A DNA stretch of 64,000 bases from assembly GCF_004118155.1 (NCBI RefSeq), contig NZ_SAIQ01000001.1, positions 310,001-374,000 of the forward strand, given 5' to 3'. Both the position numbers and the translations under genes were made by a program. This document shows, in pieces, positions 8,901 through 16,612 of the stretch (its first letter is position 1; each line of letters begins with the position of its first letter). Origin of the DNA: Edaphocola flava. Its GTDB lineage: Bacteria; Bacteroidota; Bacteroidia; Chitinophagales; Chitinophagaceae. The notes under the pieces were generated by a model. That model did not search any database and was not told the origin of the DNA. It saw only the letters and a program-made list of their open reading frames with translations.

Positions 8901-9222
8901 AAAAGAGACCCGCTTAAGGGAAACAAAGACTAGCATTATGAAAAGACTAGCATTATGATTTAAATAGTCTATTTATATCTATTGGTACCTTTTGTTCTGT
9001 ACGGATCGCTTATTGTTTTCATCACAGCGATAGTCATTTTGGTTGGAGATGCGATCGTTGAGCACCGAACGCATCACACGTTAAGCTCAGACGATCAATG
9101 CACGCAACGGTACAAAATGGCGGTGCCCTGCAATCGCCTTGATGAAAACAAAGGCATTTTTGGTCCTTTTGTTGCCGGACAAAAGGACGAATAAAATAGT
9201 TGAACAAATGCGGATAGTCAGT
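8901..9222 (-). repeat. Dispersed foldback repeat, modules C and A, B missing
   Basis: Read in reverse, this matches the element at 26974-27453. Bases 8901-8990 match module C (27389-27453 region), and about 9000-9222 match module A (26974-27204) closely. The 170-bp module B is absent, and the junction falls in GGTACCTTTTG. Module A carries the hairpin CCTTTTGT/ACAAAAGG at one end and pairs GATGAAAACAA with TTGTTTTCATC over its length. An open frame crosses it but overlaps only repeat sequence. It lies between the convergent SDR pseudogene and tRNA-Leu. Confidence 0.8.
8925..8958. repeat. Perfect 17-bp tandem duplication inside the repeat
   Basis: Bases 8925-8941 and 8942-8958 are identical and contain GACTAGCATTATG. 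The corresponding place in the element at 27 kb has only one copy, so the duplication arose in this copy. Confidence 0.9.
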
Positions 9223-9226
9223 TAAT

Positions 9227-9258
9227 AAAAAAAAGAGACCCGTTGCGGGTCTCTTTTT
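9227..9258. terminator. Bidirectional terminator between SDR side and tRNA-Leu
   Basis: GAGACCCG (9235-9242) pairs with CGGGTCTC (9246-9253) around TTG. An A-run precedes it and a T-run follows, so it can act on both strands. On the minus strand it ends the tRNA-Leu transcript. Confidence 0.85.
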
Positions 9259-9266
9259 CCATTCAG

Positions 9267-9350
9267 TGCGGCAGAGGAGATTCGAACTCCCAAGTCCTTG
9301 CGGACACAACGACCTCAACGTTGCGCGTCTACCAATTTCGCCACCGCCGC
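9267..9350 (-). tRNA. tRNA-Leu (anticodon GAG)
   Basis: 84 bases with all arms, including the long variable arm of class II tRNAs (GUCCGCAAGGAC). The acceptor stem pairs GCGGCGG with CUGCCGC with one G-U pair. The D arm contains AAAUUGGUAGAC and the T loop UUCGAAU. The anticodon stem CAACG/CGUUG encloses UUGAGGU, giving anticodon GAG for Leu codons CUC and CUU. CCA is not encoded. Confidence 0.95.
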
Positions 9351-9437
9351 TGATTTTTTGAAGTTCGCAAATATATATACAATTTCGGAGATAATCTGCG
9401 TTTCTATCATAAATTAATATCTTTAATAAAAAAATCG

Positions 9438-9445
9438 TACTTTTG
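9438..9445 (+). promoter_or_regulatory. -7 promoter element for bamD
   Basis: TACTTTTG matches TAnnTTTG and ends 9 bases before the bamD ATG at 9455. This predicts a very short or absent 5' leader. No good TTTG is seen at -33. Confidence 0.55.
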
Positions 9446-9454
9446 CACACGACT

Positions 9455-10267
9455 ATGCGTAAACTGCTGCTGCTTGCTTCCCTGTCCGGTCTACTCTTAT
9501 CCTCCTGTGGGGGTGTGGATACTTATTTAAAAAATAAGGATGCCAATGTGAGACTGACTAAAGCGAATGAATACTACGAAAAGAGAACCTGGTATAAAGC
9601 TAATGAACTATATGCTTCTTTAATTCCTGTGGTGCGTGGCACCAAGAACCATGAAGAGCTGCAATACCGTTATGCTTATTCATTTTACAACATGAAGGAC
9701 TATCTCAGTTCTTCTTACCAGTTCCGGACTTTTGTAGATAATTTCCCATCCAGCAAGCGTGCAGAGGAATGTGAGTTTATGTATGCAGTAAGCCTGTTCA
9801 AAGATGCGCCGAAGTTTACCCTGGACCAGTCCAGCACGGTAAAAGCTATGGCAGCACTGTACACGTTTACCTCTCTGTACAAAGATTCAAAATACACCGC
9901 AGAGGCGAATAAGTACCTGGACATCTGCCGCGAGAAATTAGAGCAGAAAGAGGCCGGTGCAGCTAAACTGTATTTCGACATGGATCAGTACAAAGCGGCG
10001 ATTGTGGCATACAAATCTGCCCTGGATGAGTATCCTGATTCTGAAAATGCAGATTACTACCAGTATATGATTATCCGCTCCAGCTATCACTATGCGACAC
10101 ACAGCAGACCAGATAAGCAGGAAGAGCGTTTTGCAGAGGTTGTTTCCGCATTCAACATGCTTAAAGAGCAATACCCGCAATCGACATTTATAAAAAATGC
10201 AGAAGGCTTACAGGCTGATGCAACTGTAAAAATTAATAAATTACGTAAAAATAATGAGCACAACTAA
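9455..10267 (+). CDS. bamD: Outer membrane assembly lipoprotein, BamD-like
   Basis: 270 residues from ATG 9455; an in-frame ATG at 9443 precedes it but would sit on the promoter element. The signal peptide ends in the lipobox LLSSC. The mature part is a series of TPR-like helices (ANEYYEKRTWYKANELY, ALDEYPDSENADYYQYM), as in BamD, which with BamA inserts beta-barrel proteins into the outer membrane. It overlaps rpoZ by 14 bp, an arrangement typical of Bacteroidota. Confidence 0.9.
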   Translation: MRKLLLLASLSGLLLSSCGGVDTYLKNKDANVRLTKANEYYEKRTWYKANELYASLIPVVRGTKNHEELQYRYAYSFYNMKDYLSSSYQFRTFVDNFPSSKRAEECEFMYAVSLFKDAPKFTLDQSSTVKAMAALYTFTSLYKDSKYTAEANKYLDICREKLEQKEAGAAKLYFDMDQYKAAIVAYKSALDEYPDSENADYYQYMIIRSSYHYATHSRPDKQEERFAEVVSAFNMLKEQYPQSTFIKNAEGLQADATVKINKLRKNNEHN

Positions 10268-10577
10268 AAAACTCGTTTCGTCTTTGAATCCCCTGATCGA
10301 AACACGCGATGTAGCCGCAATGAAGGAAAAAACGGGCAATATTTATGAGACCATTTCTGTCATTGCCAAACGTGCCAACCAGATCAATGTTACGATGAAA
10401 GAAGAACTGCATCGTAAGCTGGAAGATTTTGCGAACCATACCGATACGCTGGAAGAAGTTCACGAGAACAAAGAGCAGATCGAAATTTCCCGTTTTTACG
10501 AGCGTATGGCTAACCCTGTACTGCAATCGATCAACGAATTCAACAACGATAAGATCTATTATCGCAAAAAAGATTAA
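10254..10577 (+). CDS. rpoZ: DNA-directed RNA polymerase omega subunit, Bacteroidota type
   Basis: 107 residues. The sequence TGNIYETISVIAKRANQIN corresponds to the conserved omega helix that latches the beta-prime subunit, followed by the Bacteroidota-specific extension. It starts inside the 3' end of bamD in another frame and ends 10 bases before a strong terminator, so the two genes form a short operon. Confidence 0.88.
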   Translation: MSTTKKLVSSLNPLIETRDVAAMKEKTGNIYETISVIAKRANQINVTMKEELHRKLEDFANHTDTLEEVHENKEQIEISRFYERMANPVLQSINEFNNDKIYYRKKD

Positions 10578-10587
10578 TTCATTTCTG

Positions 10588-10645
10588 AATATTGTATAAA
10601 TATAAAGCCTGATCAAATGATCAGGCTTTATATTTATACAATATT
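10588..10645. terminator. Very long bidirectional terminator hairpin
   Basis: A perfect 28-bp stem (10588-10615 with 10618-10645) and a 2-base loop, with AT-rich outer and GC-richer inner pairs. It separates convergent rpoZ and the anti-sigma-like gene. Confidence 0.9.
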
Positions 10646-10653
10646 ATTATGCT

Positions 10654-11001
10654 TTATTTTGTGCCGAAATGGAAGAAACAATAGCATACCAGTAAGAGCA
10701 GCAGTATGAGTACGGTAATGAGTATATTATGCTGCTGATGGCGCTGCATGCTCTTTTTCCTATCCTTACTGCCCGCGGTTTTATGCGCCTGTTGCTTCAG
10801 CTGTGCCGTCACCTTACGGATCTTCTGGCTGTCGCCCAGTTGCTGTAATCCTTCTACGGCATCATTCCAGAAAGGATCATCTACCTTATCTGCTTCCAGT
10901 AAATGCGCTTTCTCCGGAGGCAGACCACCGGACACATACTGCCACAGCGCCTCCTCATCATTAGGCTTGGGTTGCTGATATGGTTGTTTCCGGTTAGACA
11001 T
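10654..11001 (-). CDS. Probable membrane anti-sigma factor
   Basis: 115 residues. The N-terminal half is hydrophilic, with ALWQYVSGGLPPEKAHLLE, which resembles the short zinc-less anti-sigma helices seen in Bacteroidota. One membrane segment lies near the C-terminus (about 91-112). It overlaps the ECF sigma factor gene by 8 bp. The anti-sigma role is inferred from this pairing and topology; the family is not recognised with certainty. Confidence 0.6.
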   Translation of the reverse strand: MSNRKQPYQQPKPNDEEALWQYVSGGLPPEKAHLLEADKVDDPFWNDAVEGLQQLGDSQKIRKVTAQLKQQAHKTAGSKDRKKSMQRHQQHNILITVLILLLLLVCYCFFHFGTK

Positions 11002-11566
11002 ATTTAGCGTCCTTTTTTATTTGTTCTATCAGTATTTTCAGATTTCGCTTGCCGTTCTGAATATTACTTTTTACTTCTTTAAGTGTATAATCGGTACTGT
11101 CCGCGATCTCCTGGTAGCTCTTTTTATGCAGGTAAAACAGCTCTACACACACCTTCTGATCCTCCTTTAAAGCGGCCAGCGCCTGTTGCAGGTATTCATA
11201 GTGCTGCTCCACCTTCCAGTGTTCGGCTTCGTTCAGCGACTCATCGGCCGGTGTACACTTCAGCGCCATATCTTCTACAAAATGCTTCTTAGCCCTTATG
11301 TAAGAGATACAGGCATTCTGAGCTATACGATACAGCCATCCGCCAAAATTATCGATTTTATACTTTCCTATTTCCTGCAGGGCTTTTACAAATACCTGCT
11401 GTACCATATCCTGTGCTTCATCTTCATCCTTCAGGTACTTCATGCTTACCCCTAAAAGGCGCATGGTATACCGGCTCAACAATTCTCCTACATACCGACT
11501 GTCGCCTTCTTTGTAATACAAAGATAGCAGGTACTCTTCAGAAATATGTGCTAATGGACCAGTCAA
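10994..11566 (-). CDS. ECF-type RNA polymerase sigma factor
   Basis: 190 residues. Region 2 includes YLKDEDEAQDMVQQVFVKAL and FGGWLYRIAQNACISYIR. Region 4 includes ELFYLHKKSYQEIADSTDYT with a helix-turn-helix and KEVKSNIQNGKRNLK. ECF sigma factors redirect RNA polymerase to a small regulon, usually on release from a membrane anti-sigma. The gene downstream overlaps it and is probably that partner. Confidence 0.92.
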   Translation of the reverse strand: MTGPLAHISEEYLLSLYYKEGDSRYVGELLSRYTMRLLGVSMKYLKDEDEAQDMVQQVFVKALQEIGKYKIDNFGGWLYRIAQNACISYIRAKKHFVEDMALKCTPADESLNEAEHWKVEQHYEYLQQALAALKEDQKVCVELFYLHKKSYQEIADSTDYTLKEVKSNIQNGKRNLKILIEQIKKDAKYV

Positions 11567-11824
11567 AGTGTAAATGATTAAGGTGCTGTACAGTTATGAC
11601 GCACAATGGATATTATTTCCATAAAATTAAGAATGCTTCTGTCGCAGATGGGCAAGATAATAATAAAGATGCTTAAGTACACTTTATGATGCCAATTATA
11701 TCTTCTACAGGAAGCCTCCTGGAGCTAAATTAAGTAAATACTACCCTTCTTCATATTGACTTTGCTGCATAAAAAGATGCCCCCAATCATGAAATAGTAC
11801 ATACCTTTATAGAAATATTTTAAT

Positions 11825-12139
11825 ATGTATCGTCTAACATATACTATTGACTATTCGGGACAATACAAGGGTAAGGTCGAACATGCAGATATATACAATC
11901 GGCTATGCCGCCTCTTAGACAGTATTCCTCATAAAATAACAAAGTACCATACTAAGTTTAATGATACGGATAAAAAAAAGCCTCATTCGGATGCCCTGTT
12001 TAAAATGTGCTTATACTTACCAGATGTAGATAAGCTTCAAGCAGCAATAATATTTTTTAATCAGTATTGTACCTTAAATCACCTTCCTTTGGATGAGCAT
12101 CCCGACATCATAACCATGACAGAAGATGACCGGTATTAG
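11825..12139 (+). CDS. Hypothetical protein
   Basis: 104 residues, no signal peptide or membrane segment, and no recognised family. It is rich in Lys, His, Asp and Tyr and has an acidic end. A -7-like TACCTTTA (11802-11809) lies 15 bases upstream and a terminator follows at 12188, so it has the outline of a single-gene transcription unit. Its AT-rich composition matches the gene-poor stretch around it rather than the flanking core genes. Confidence 0.5.
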   Translation: MYRLTYTIDYSGQYKGKVEHADIYNRLCRLLDSIPHKITKYHTKFNDTDKKKPHSDALFKMCLYLPDVDKLQAAIIFFNQYCTLNHLPLDEHPDIITMTEDDRY

Positions 12140-12187
12140 TTTTGTAATTACCAGATCAACTGAAGAAACGGTAACTATGCCTTATAG

Positions 12188-12220
12188 AAAAAGACAGAAC
12201 CTTACGGGCTCTGTCTTTTT
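12188..12220. terminator. Terminator between hypothetical gene and csbD-like gene
   Basis: AAAAAGACAGA pairs with TCTGTCTTTTT around a short loop, with T-runs readable on both strands. It lies between the convergent genes at 11825 and 12254. Confidence 0.85.
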
Positions 12221-12253
12221 TATATATGTTTAAGTTTTCAGTTTAATTCAATT

Positions 12254-12487
12254 TTATTGGGCCTTACCCTGTTCCGGCTGCCCTTTTTTGATGATATTAA
12301 TCACCTCTTCTCTACCTTTTTTCAGGCGATCCTGCACTCTGGTAAGCATTTCACTTTCCTTGCCTTGTTCAATTTTAAGGTCAGCCATAGTTAACTGCGG
12401 AAATTTTTCTTTCAATGCATTGGATTGCTTATCCCAGTTTCCAATAATTTTAAAATCTTCTCTGGCACTATTTTTATTATTTTCCAT
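12254..12487 (-). CDS. CsbD-like small stress protein
   Basis: 77 residues. It has the CsbD pattern: GNWDKQSNALKEKFPQLT, then the acidic DLKIEQGKESEML and a Lys/Arg-rich helix. CsbD-family proteins are small, abundant general-stress proteins of unknown biochemical role. It stands alone, facing a terminator shared with the plus-strand gene upstream. Confidence 0.78.
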   Translation of the reverse strand: MENNKNSAREDFKIIGNWDKQSNALKEKFPQLTMADLKIEQGKESEMLTRVQDRLKKGREEVINIIKKGQPEQGKAQ

Positions 12488-12680
12488 TTTACTAGCATTA
12501 AGATTGTGAAATCATTTTCACTTAGTAAAGGTGGCACATAATGCGCATTTAATCGTTACATAAATGTGTTTAAATCTTACACAAATCACACAATCGGCCC
12601 ATTGGCTTGCTCATTTTTCTATCTAAATTCTCTTTATAAATTATTTCTACAAGAGTATTCTGGTTATCAATGAAACGAAC

Positions 12681-12707
12681 AAAAAAATGACACACGATTT
12701 GTGTGCC
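12681..12707 (-). terminator. Terminator after the 43-residue ORF
   Basis: Read on the minus strand, GGCACAC pairs with GTGTGTC (one G-U pair) around a 5-base loop and is followed by a run of seven T residues. The only reading frame just upstream of it is the small ORF at 12750-12881. Confidence 0.7.
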
Positions 12708-12749
12708 ATTTCTATATTTCCTCTACTAAGATGTGGTTTTAGATGTCCA

Positions 12750-12881
12750 TCAAATATTGAAAAATAAGAGTGCTAATGAAGAAAAAAAAAGAAGTCCGAA
12801 TATGATCATATTGAATATAACGGTATCTTCTTTTGCGTAATGGCTATATTTAAGTTTACTTCTATATTGTTGTTTATCCAT
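12750..12881 (-). CDS. Possible 43-residue membrane peptide
   Basis: ATG at 12881 to TGA at 12750 gives a 43-residue peptide. A charged start (MDKQQYRSKLKYSHYAKEDT) is followed by one hydrophobic segment of about 22 residues (VIFNMIIFGLLFFSSLALLF) and ends at once. A credible rho-independent terminator follows 43 bases after the stop. No family is recognised. Toxin-like or regulatory single-span peptides look like this, but nothing here proves such a role. Confidence 0.45.
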   Translation of the reverse strand: MDKQQYRSKLKYSHYAKEDTVIFNMIIFGLLFFSSLALLFFNI

Positions 12882-13393
12882 GCTTGTTGTTTGACTATTA
12901 ATTGAATTCATGGAATAGATAATACTATATGGTACGTTTAAAGTACATATTAATAAAATGAGATAAATCTCAGATAAATAAACCGCAAAAAATTGTAGTG
13001 ATCAAGTTTATACAGTATTCCTTAGATACAAGTAAAGAGAAGGTTATTACTAAGGACAATTTTCCTATTCCGGGAAGTGATATATGCAAATATAGGCTTT
13101 TTTTTATTAAAACAATAATTAATATCACAGACAATAAATTAGCCCCTCAAAAAAAGGGGCCTATGTACAATTTAAATAAAATTTGTTCCGGTTTTGACTG
13201 TTGTCTTTCAGTACCGTCGTAAGATAAGCTTATTATTCTCAGGAACAACGATTTATTTTTAATGTATTGCCTTAATACAACCCCGAACGATATTATGCTT
13301 ATATGGCGTACACCCATCATAACATACAAAAAACAGTACAAAAGTTAGTTATTCTGATTTTCAACAAACAGGAAATTACATGAACTTTACATC
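12882..13393. other. AT-rich intergenic stretch before the orphan response regulator
   Basis: About 510 bp of AT-rich sequence. Frames on both strands give peptides of 64-74 residues without family features, so I do not call them. A short hairpin (GCCCCT and AGGGGC around an A-run, about 13142-13160) is the only structure noticed. No clear promoter for the regulator at 13394 is visible. Confidence 0.4.
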
Positions 13394-14032
13394 ATGATAA
13401 CAGTAATAATTGTTGAGGATCAACCTGAACATCAATACAACTTTAAAACCATTATAAACAACAGCCCCTTATTTGACTGCATTGGTATTTATGGCAATGG
13501 AAAAGACGCTATTGAAGGTATTCTTCAACACAAACCCGATGCTGTTATAATGGATATCGGACTACCTGATATATCAGGTGTAGAGTGCATTCGCGAGTTA
13601 AAGCCATTAGTGGAAAATGTCAAATTTATGGTATGCACGGTTTTTGAAGATGATGAAAATATATTTGAAGCGTTAAAAGCAGGCGCCAGTTCATATATTC
13701 TTAAAAGAGGCAAACCATATCAATTAACCGATGCCCTTTTAGAAATGCACAATGGTGAAATGCCGGTCAGCAGCTGTATTGCAACGAAATTGCTGAATTA
13801 TTTACCCCAGGCAGAGGAGAAGCCATTAGAAGAAAAGAAAGATTATACAATTACAAAGCAAGAAGCTACTATTCTTGAGCTCCTTTCAAAAGGTTGTAGT
13901 TATCAGGAAATTGCAGATAAGCTAATGATAAAAATTGCCACGCTCAAATGGCATATCTATAATATATTCTTTAAAATGAAGGTAAAGAATAGAACAAGTG
14001 CCATCAATAAATATTTCTCAAATGGAAAGTAA
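13394..14032 (+). CDS. NarL/LuxR-family response regulator (orphan)
   Basis: 212 residues. Receiver domain with acidic pair Glu8-Asp9, phospho-acceptor Asp54 (VIMDIGLP), the switch Thr/Ser (VCTVFED) and Lys in ILKRGK. The C-terminal LuxR helix-turn-helix (about 150-205) includes TKQEATILELLSKGCSYQEI. It should bind DNA after phosphorylation. No histidine kinase lies within the neighbouring genes, so its partner must be elsewhere. Confidence 0.92.
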   Translation: MITVIIVEDQPEHQYNFKTIINNSPLFDCIGIYGNGKDAIEGILQHKPDAVIMDIGLPDISGVECIRELKPLVENVKFMVCTVFEDDENIFEALKAGASSYILKRGKPYQLTDALLEMHNGEMPVSSCIATKLLNYLPQAEEKPLEEKKDYTITKQEATILELLSKGCSYQEIADKLMIKIATLKWHIYNIFFKMKVKNRTSAINKYFSNGK

Positions 14033-14051
14033 ATAAGGTGAGTATCGTTTT

Positions 14052-14080
14052 AATGGATCGCATGATGCGATCCATTTTCA
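14052..14080 (+). terminator. Terminator of the response regulator gene
   Basis: A perfect 12-bp stem (14052-14063 with 14065-14076) around a single G at the centre, followed by a short T-rich end. It begins 19 bases after the stop codon. Confidence 0.7.
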
Positions 14081-14590
14081 TTACTACCCTATATATTAGT
14101 GGATTAGATTCCATACTAAATCTATAAATCCTTCATCATATAGTGTTGCATCAATTACCATGCCATTGTATTATAAAAAAAGCATAACAGTACTAAAGTT
14201 TGTTTGTCATACTTATAACACCATTCTTCATATAACTGACTATCAATATAGTGATGAGGTAATTGTTACTAAGATGTTTTCATCTTTTCGCGAGTAGCAG
14301 CCTCTGTAACAAACGGTTATCAATAAACCGTACATAAGTTAGGCTGTGCGCAACCGAATCACGTCAAGTTTTATATAATTTTGAACAAAATCAATAACCG
14401 GATTTTATGAGCAAGTTATTACTTGCACTTATGTGATCAGGAGCTTAATTGTAGATAAGTATTCTTTCGTAAATATACCTGATTCCTACGCCTATTTAAG
14501 AGCTTTCAAGTTTCTACTTGAGAGCTCTCTTTATGTACAGTCATTACTGCAAACCGGAAAAACGGCTACAAGCAAAGGTGATGAAATAAC
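14081..14590. other. Gene-poor region with hairpins and no protein gene
   Basis: About 500 bp. The open frames give no recognisable protein. Small hairpins occur: GCAAGT/ACTTGC near 14411-14426 and AGAGCTTTCAAG/CTTGAGAGCTCT (one mismatch) near 14500-14532. They are followed by a classical terminator at 14591. This could be a small-RNA gene, or simply relics. Confidence 0.4.
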
Positions 14591-14616
14591 AAAAAGCATC
14601 AGATATGATGCTTTTT
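14591..14616. terminator. Orphan rho-independent terminator
   Basis: AAAAAGCATCA pairs perfectly with TGATGCTTTTT around GATA, giving a T-run on both strands. The minus-strand thioredoxin gene ends 64 bases away at 14680, so it may serve that gene, but on the plus strand no gene precedes it. Confidence 0.8.
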
Positions 14617-14679
14617 GTTCTCGCAATGCGCATGATTATTTGTATTTCTTAACTGTTCTGCGGTACAGACAGATCTTGA

Positions 14680-15264
14680 TTAACCCAGCAATGCTGCGAT
14701 TTCTTCCTGCGGTTCTTTTCCTTTATGGTGGTTATACCACTGATGCATCTCCAGTTCAAAGGCTTCAAAATCTCTGCCATTAGGATTGGATTTCCAGTCC
14801 AGCATCAGCGCCTGTGCCCCGGCCGGTCTTGGTCCCCAACGGAACAACTGATTATCTTCTTCATCAAAAGCCACCAGGATCGGAATACTTCTGGTCCCGT
14901 TAGTCAGATAAGCATCAATAATAGCCTCATTTTCGTCACGAAGCACGATACGCAACTCAATACCTGCTGCTGCAGCTACAGCCGCAATTACGGGCAGATT
15001 CTGCGCACTATCCCCACACCAGGCTTCGGTGATCACCCACCAGCTTTGCTGTGGCTGCGCTTTCAGTTTTGTAATCAATGCTGCGTCCGGAGTAAATGTT
15101 TTATTCCAGCGTTTCATACGCTGAAAATTCAATTTGGTATAAAATGCATATTTATCATTCGCAACCAGTTCCGGATTTGCTTCATTTTTTGCAATCACCC
15201 CCTCTGCATATTGCAGGAATGAGGCATAATCGTATGATTGTACGGCTGTCTTAAAGATATTCAT
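14680..15264 (-). CDS. Thioredoxin-fold protein with CGDS active site
   Basis: 194 residues, no signal peptide. The active-site loop is AWCGDSAQ (Cys83, Ser86), so the second cysteine of CxxC is a serine. A cis-Pro segment follows in TRSIPILVAF. This is the cytosolic thioredoxin-like family common in Bacteroidota and Firmicutes. With a single cysteine it may act in monothiol chemistry or isomerisation rather than as a normal reductase (inference). Confidence 0.85.
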   Translation of the reverse strand: MNIFKTAVQSYDYASFLQYAEGVIAKNEANPELVANDKYAFYTKLNFQRMKRWNKTFTPDAALITKLKAQPQQSWWVITEAWCGDSAQNLPVIAAVAAAAGIELRIVLRDENEAIIDAYLTNGTRSIPILVAFDEEDNQLFRWGPRPAGAQALMLDWKSNPNGRDFEAFELEMHQWYNHHKGKEPQEEIAALLG

Positions 15265-15324
15265 ATATCTATTTTAATATCAATGTTTTGAGAGGCCAAA
15301 GATAGTACTAATTACCAAAACAGA

Positions 15325-15357
15325 CAGAGGCCGCAGCATATCATGCTGCGGCCTCTG
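15325..15357 (-). terminator. Terminator of the PQQ-propeller gene
   Basis: A perfect 15-bp stem with a 3-base loop, followed on the minus strand by TCTGTTTTGG. It lies 18 bases beyond the stop at 15375. Confidence 0.8.
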
Positions 15358-15374
15358 TATAAAGATTTGTATGC

Positions 15375-16526
15375 TTAGTAAGGATAATTACCGCTGATGG
15401 ACGGCACTACGCTACCGGAGATAGTATCCAGGATCATAGATGCGTTCATGGTTGCATTGGTATTATAGCTCCATTTCTGGCTGCCATCTTCACTATTCAG
15501 CGCATATACATTCTTATCAAAAGAGTTGAAGTATAAAGTATTGTTATACGCAAACGGAGAACTGCTGATAACACTGAAGGTCAGGAACTTCCATTTCAAA
15601 GTACCATCAATGATGTTGATCGCATACAGGTTGTAATCGTTAGATCCGAAGTATACATTCTGATTGTATACAAAAGGAGAAGAAGCGATACGATCTGAAG
15701 CTGTATATTTCCAGCGCAGCAGACCTGTTGCCGAATCTACGGAGTAGAGGTTACGGTCATCACTGCCTACGATAATATTACCGCCTACAGAGATAGGAGA
15801 ACTCTTGATTGCAGAACCGGTAGGATAAGACCAGTAGGTACTGCCGTCATTTGAATTCAGGGCATATAAACTACCGTTATCATTTCCTACATACAGGTAG
15901 TTGCGATTTGCCGCACTTACCGAAGATGCGAAATTACCCGCACCGGAAACGGAAGTCTGCCACATCTGCGCACCATTATCGGCCTGCAGCGCGTATACTT
16001 TAGTTCCTGCAGCAAAGAAGACTACTTTTTTGTTGGTATCTGTTTTACTAACATTGAGCGCTGGAGAGGTCCTCACCTGGTCTGTTGCAGTATAGCTCCA
16101 AACAGTAGTAAAGTTGCCCGTTGGGTCAATCATTTTAACGGTATTGCCAACCGGGATAATCAGTTTACGATCGTAAGAAAGTGGCGTGCCATAAACCGCT
16201 CCTCCCAGTGAAGAAGAGGCCTCGATTTTACCGTTTTTCGGTTCTATTCTGTAGATCTTCCCCGTAATATCAACCACGTACAATTTACGGGAGATCACTA
16301 CAGGAGTAGCATATACATCACTACCTACCTTTGTTTCCCATCGTTTTGCACCTGTTGCAGGGTCTAATGCCAGTACACTTCTATTACTATTTACAGCATA
16401 TACAGAAGACACATAAGGAGAAGTCTCCGGACCGTCAACACTATAGGATTTCTTACACGATGTAACGCTGAACGCTAAAGAAAGCACTGCTGCTGATCCT
16501 AGAACTATTTGCTTCAATGTTGTCAT
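15375..16526 (-). CDS. PQQ-like beta-propeller lipoprotein
   Basis: 383 residues. The signal peptide ends in a lipobox (VTSC), so the protein is a lipoprotein. The rest is made of repeated propeller blades of the type SSPFVYNQNVYFGSNDYNLYA, with recurring DGSxxWxY motifs, seven or eight by eye. Such proteins are scaffolds like BamB or dehydrogenase propellers without the catalytic domain. The function is not known; the downstream order (surface proteins on the same strand) suggests an envelope role. Confidence 0.85.
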   Translation of the reverse strand: MTTLKQIVLGSAAVLSLAFSVTSCKKSYSVDGPETSPYVSSVYAVNSNRSVLALDPATGAKRWETKVGSDVYATPVVISRKLYVVDITGKIYRIEPKNGKIEASSSLGGAVYGTPLSYDRKLIIPVGNTVKMIDPTGNFTTVWSYTATDQVRTSPALNVSKTDTNKKVVFFAAGTKVYALQADNGAQMWQTSVSGAGNFASSVSAANRNYLYVGNDNGSLYALNSNDGSTYWSYPTGSAIKSSPISVGGNIIVGSDDRNLYSVDSATGLLRWKYTASDRIASSPFVYNQNVYFGSNDYNLYAINIIDGTLKWKFLTFSVISSSPFAYNNTLYFNSFDKNVYALNSEDGSQKWSYNTNATMNASMILDTISGSVVPSISGNYPY

Positions 16527-16562
16527 TAATTGTCGTTTTTCAATTGTTTATTTACATGTAAA

Positions 16563-16603
16563 CCAGATATTGTTGCGCGCCTGTGGCGCGCAACAATATC
16601 TGG
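16563..16603 (-). terminator. Terminator of the first type-B T9SS gene
   Basis: A perfect 19-bp stem with a TGT loop, beginning 10 bases after the stop at 16613 on the minus strand. Confidence 0.8.
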
Positions 16604-16612
16604 CACTCTATT

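Noticed and set aside
8982-9194. Open reading frame of 70 codons starting in VPFVLYGSLIVFITA
   Set aside because: It lies entirely within the dispersed repeat; the same sequence reads as another frame at 27 kb and no start or protein feature is kept.
13147-13341. Minus-strand frame of 64 codons, and a plus-strand frame of 74 codons at 12998-13222
   Set aside because: AT-rich frames that overlap each other without recognisable domains, leader or terminator.
14433-14783. Plus-strand frame of 116 codons
   Set aside because: It passes through a rho-independent terminator and overlaps the thioredoxin-fold gene on the other strand, with no protein features.
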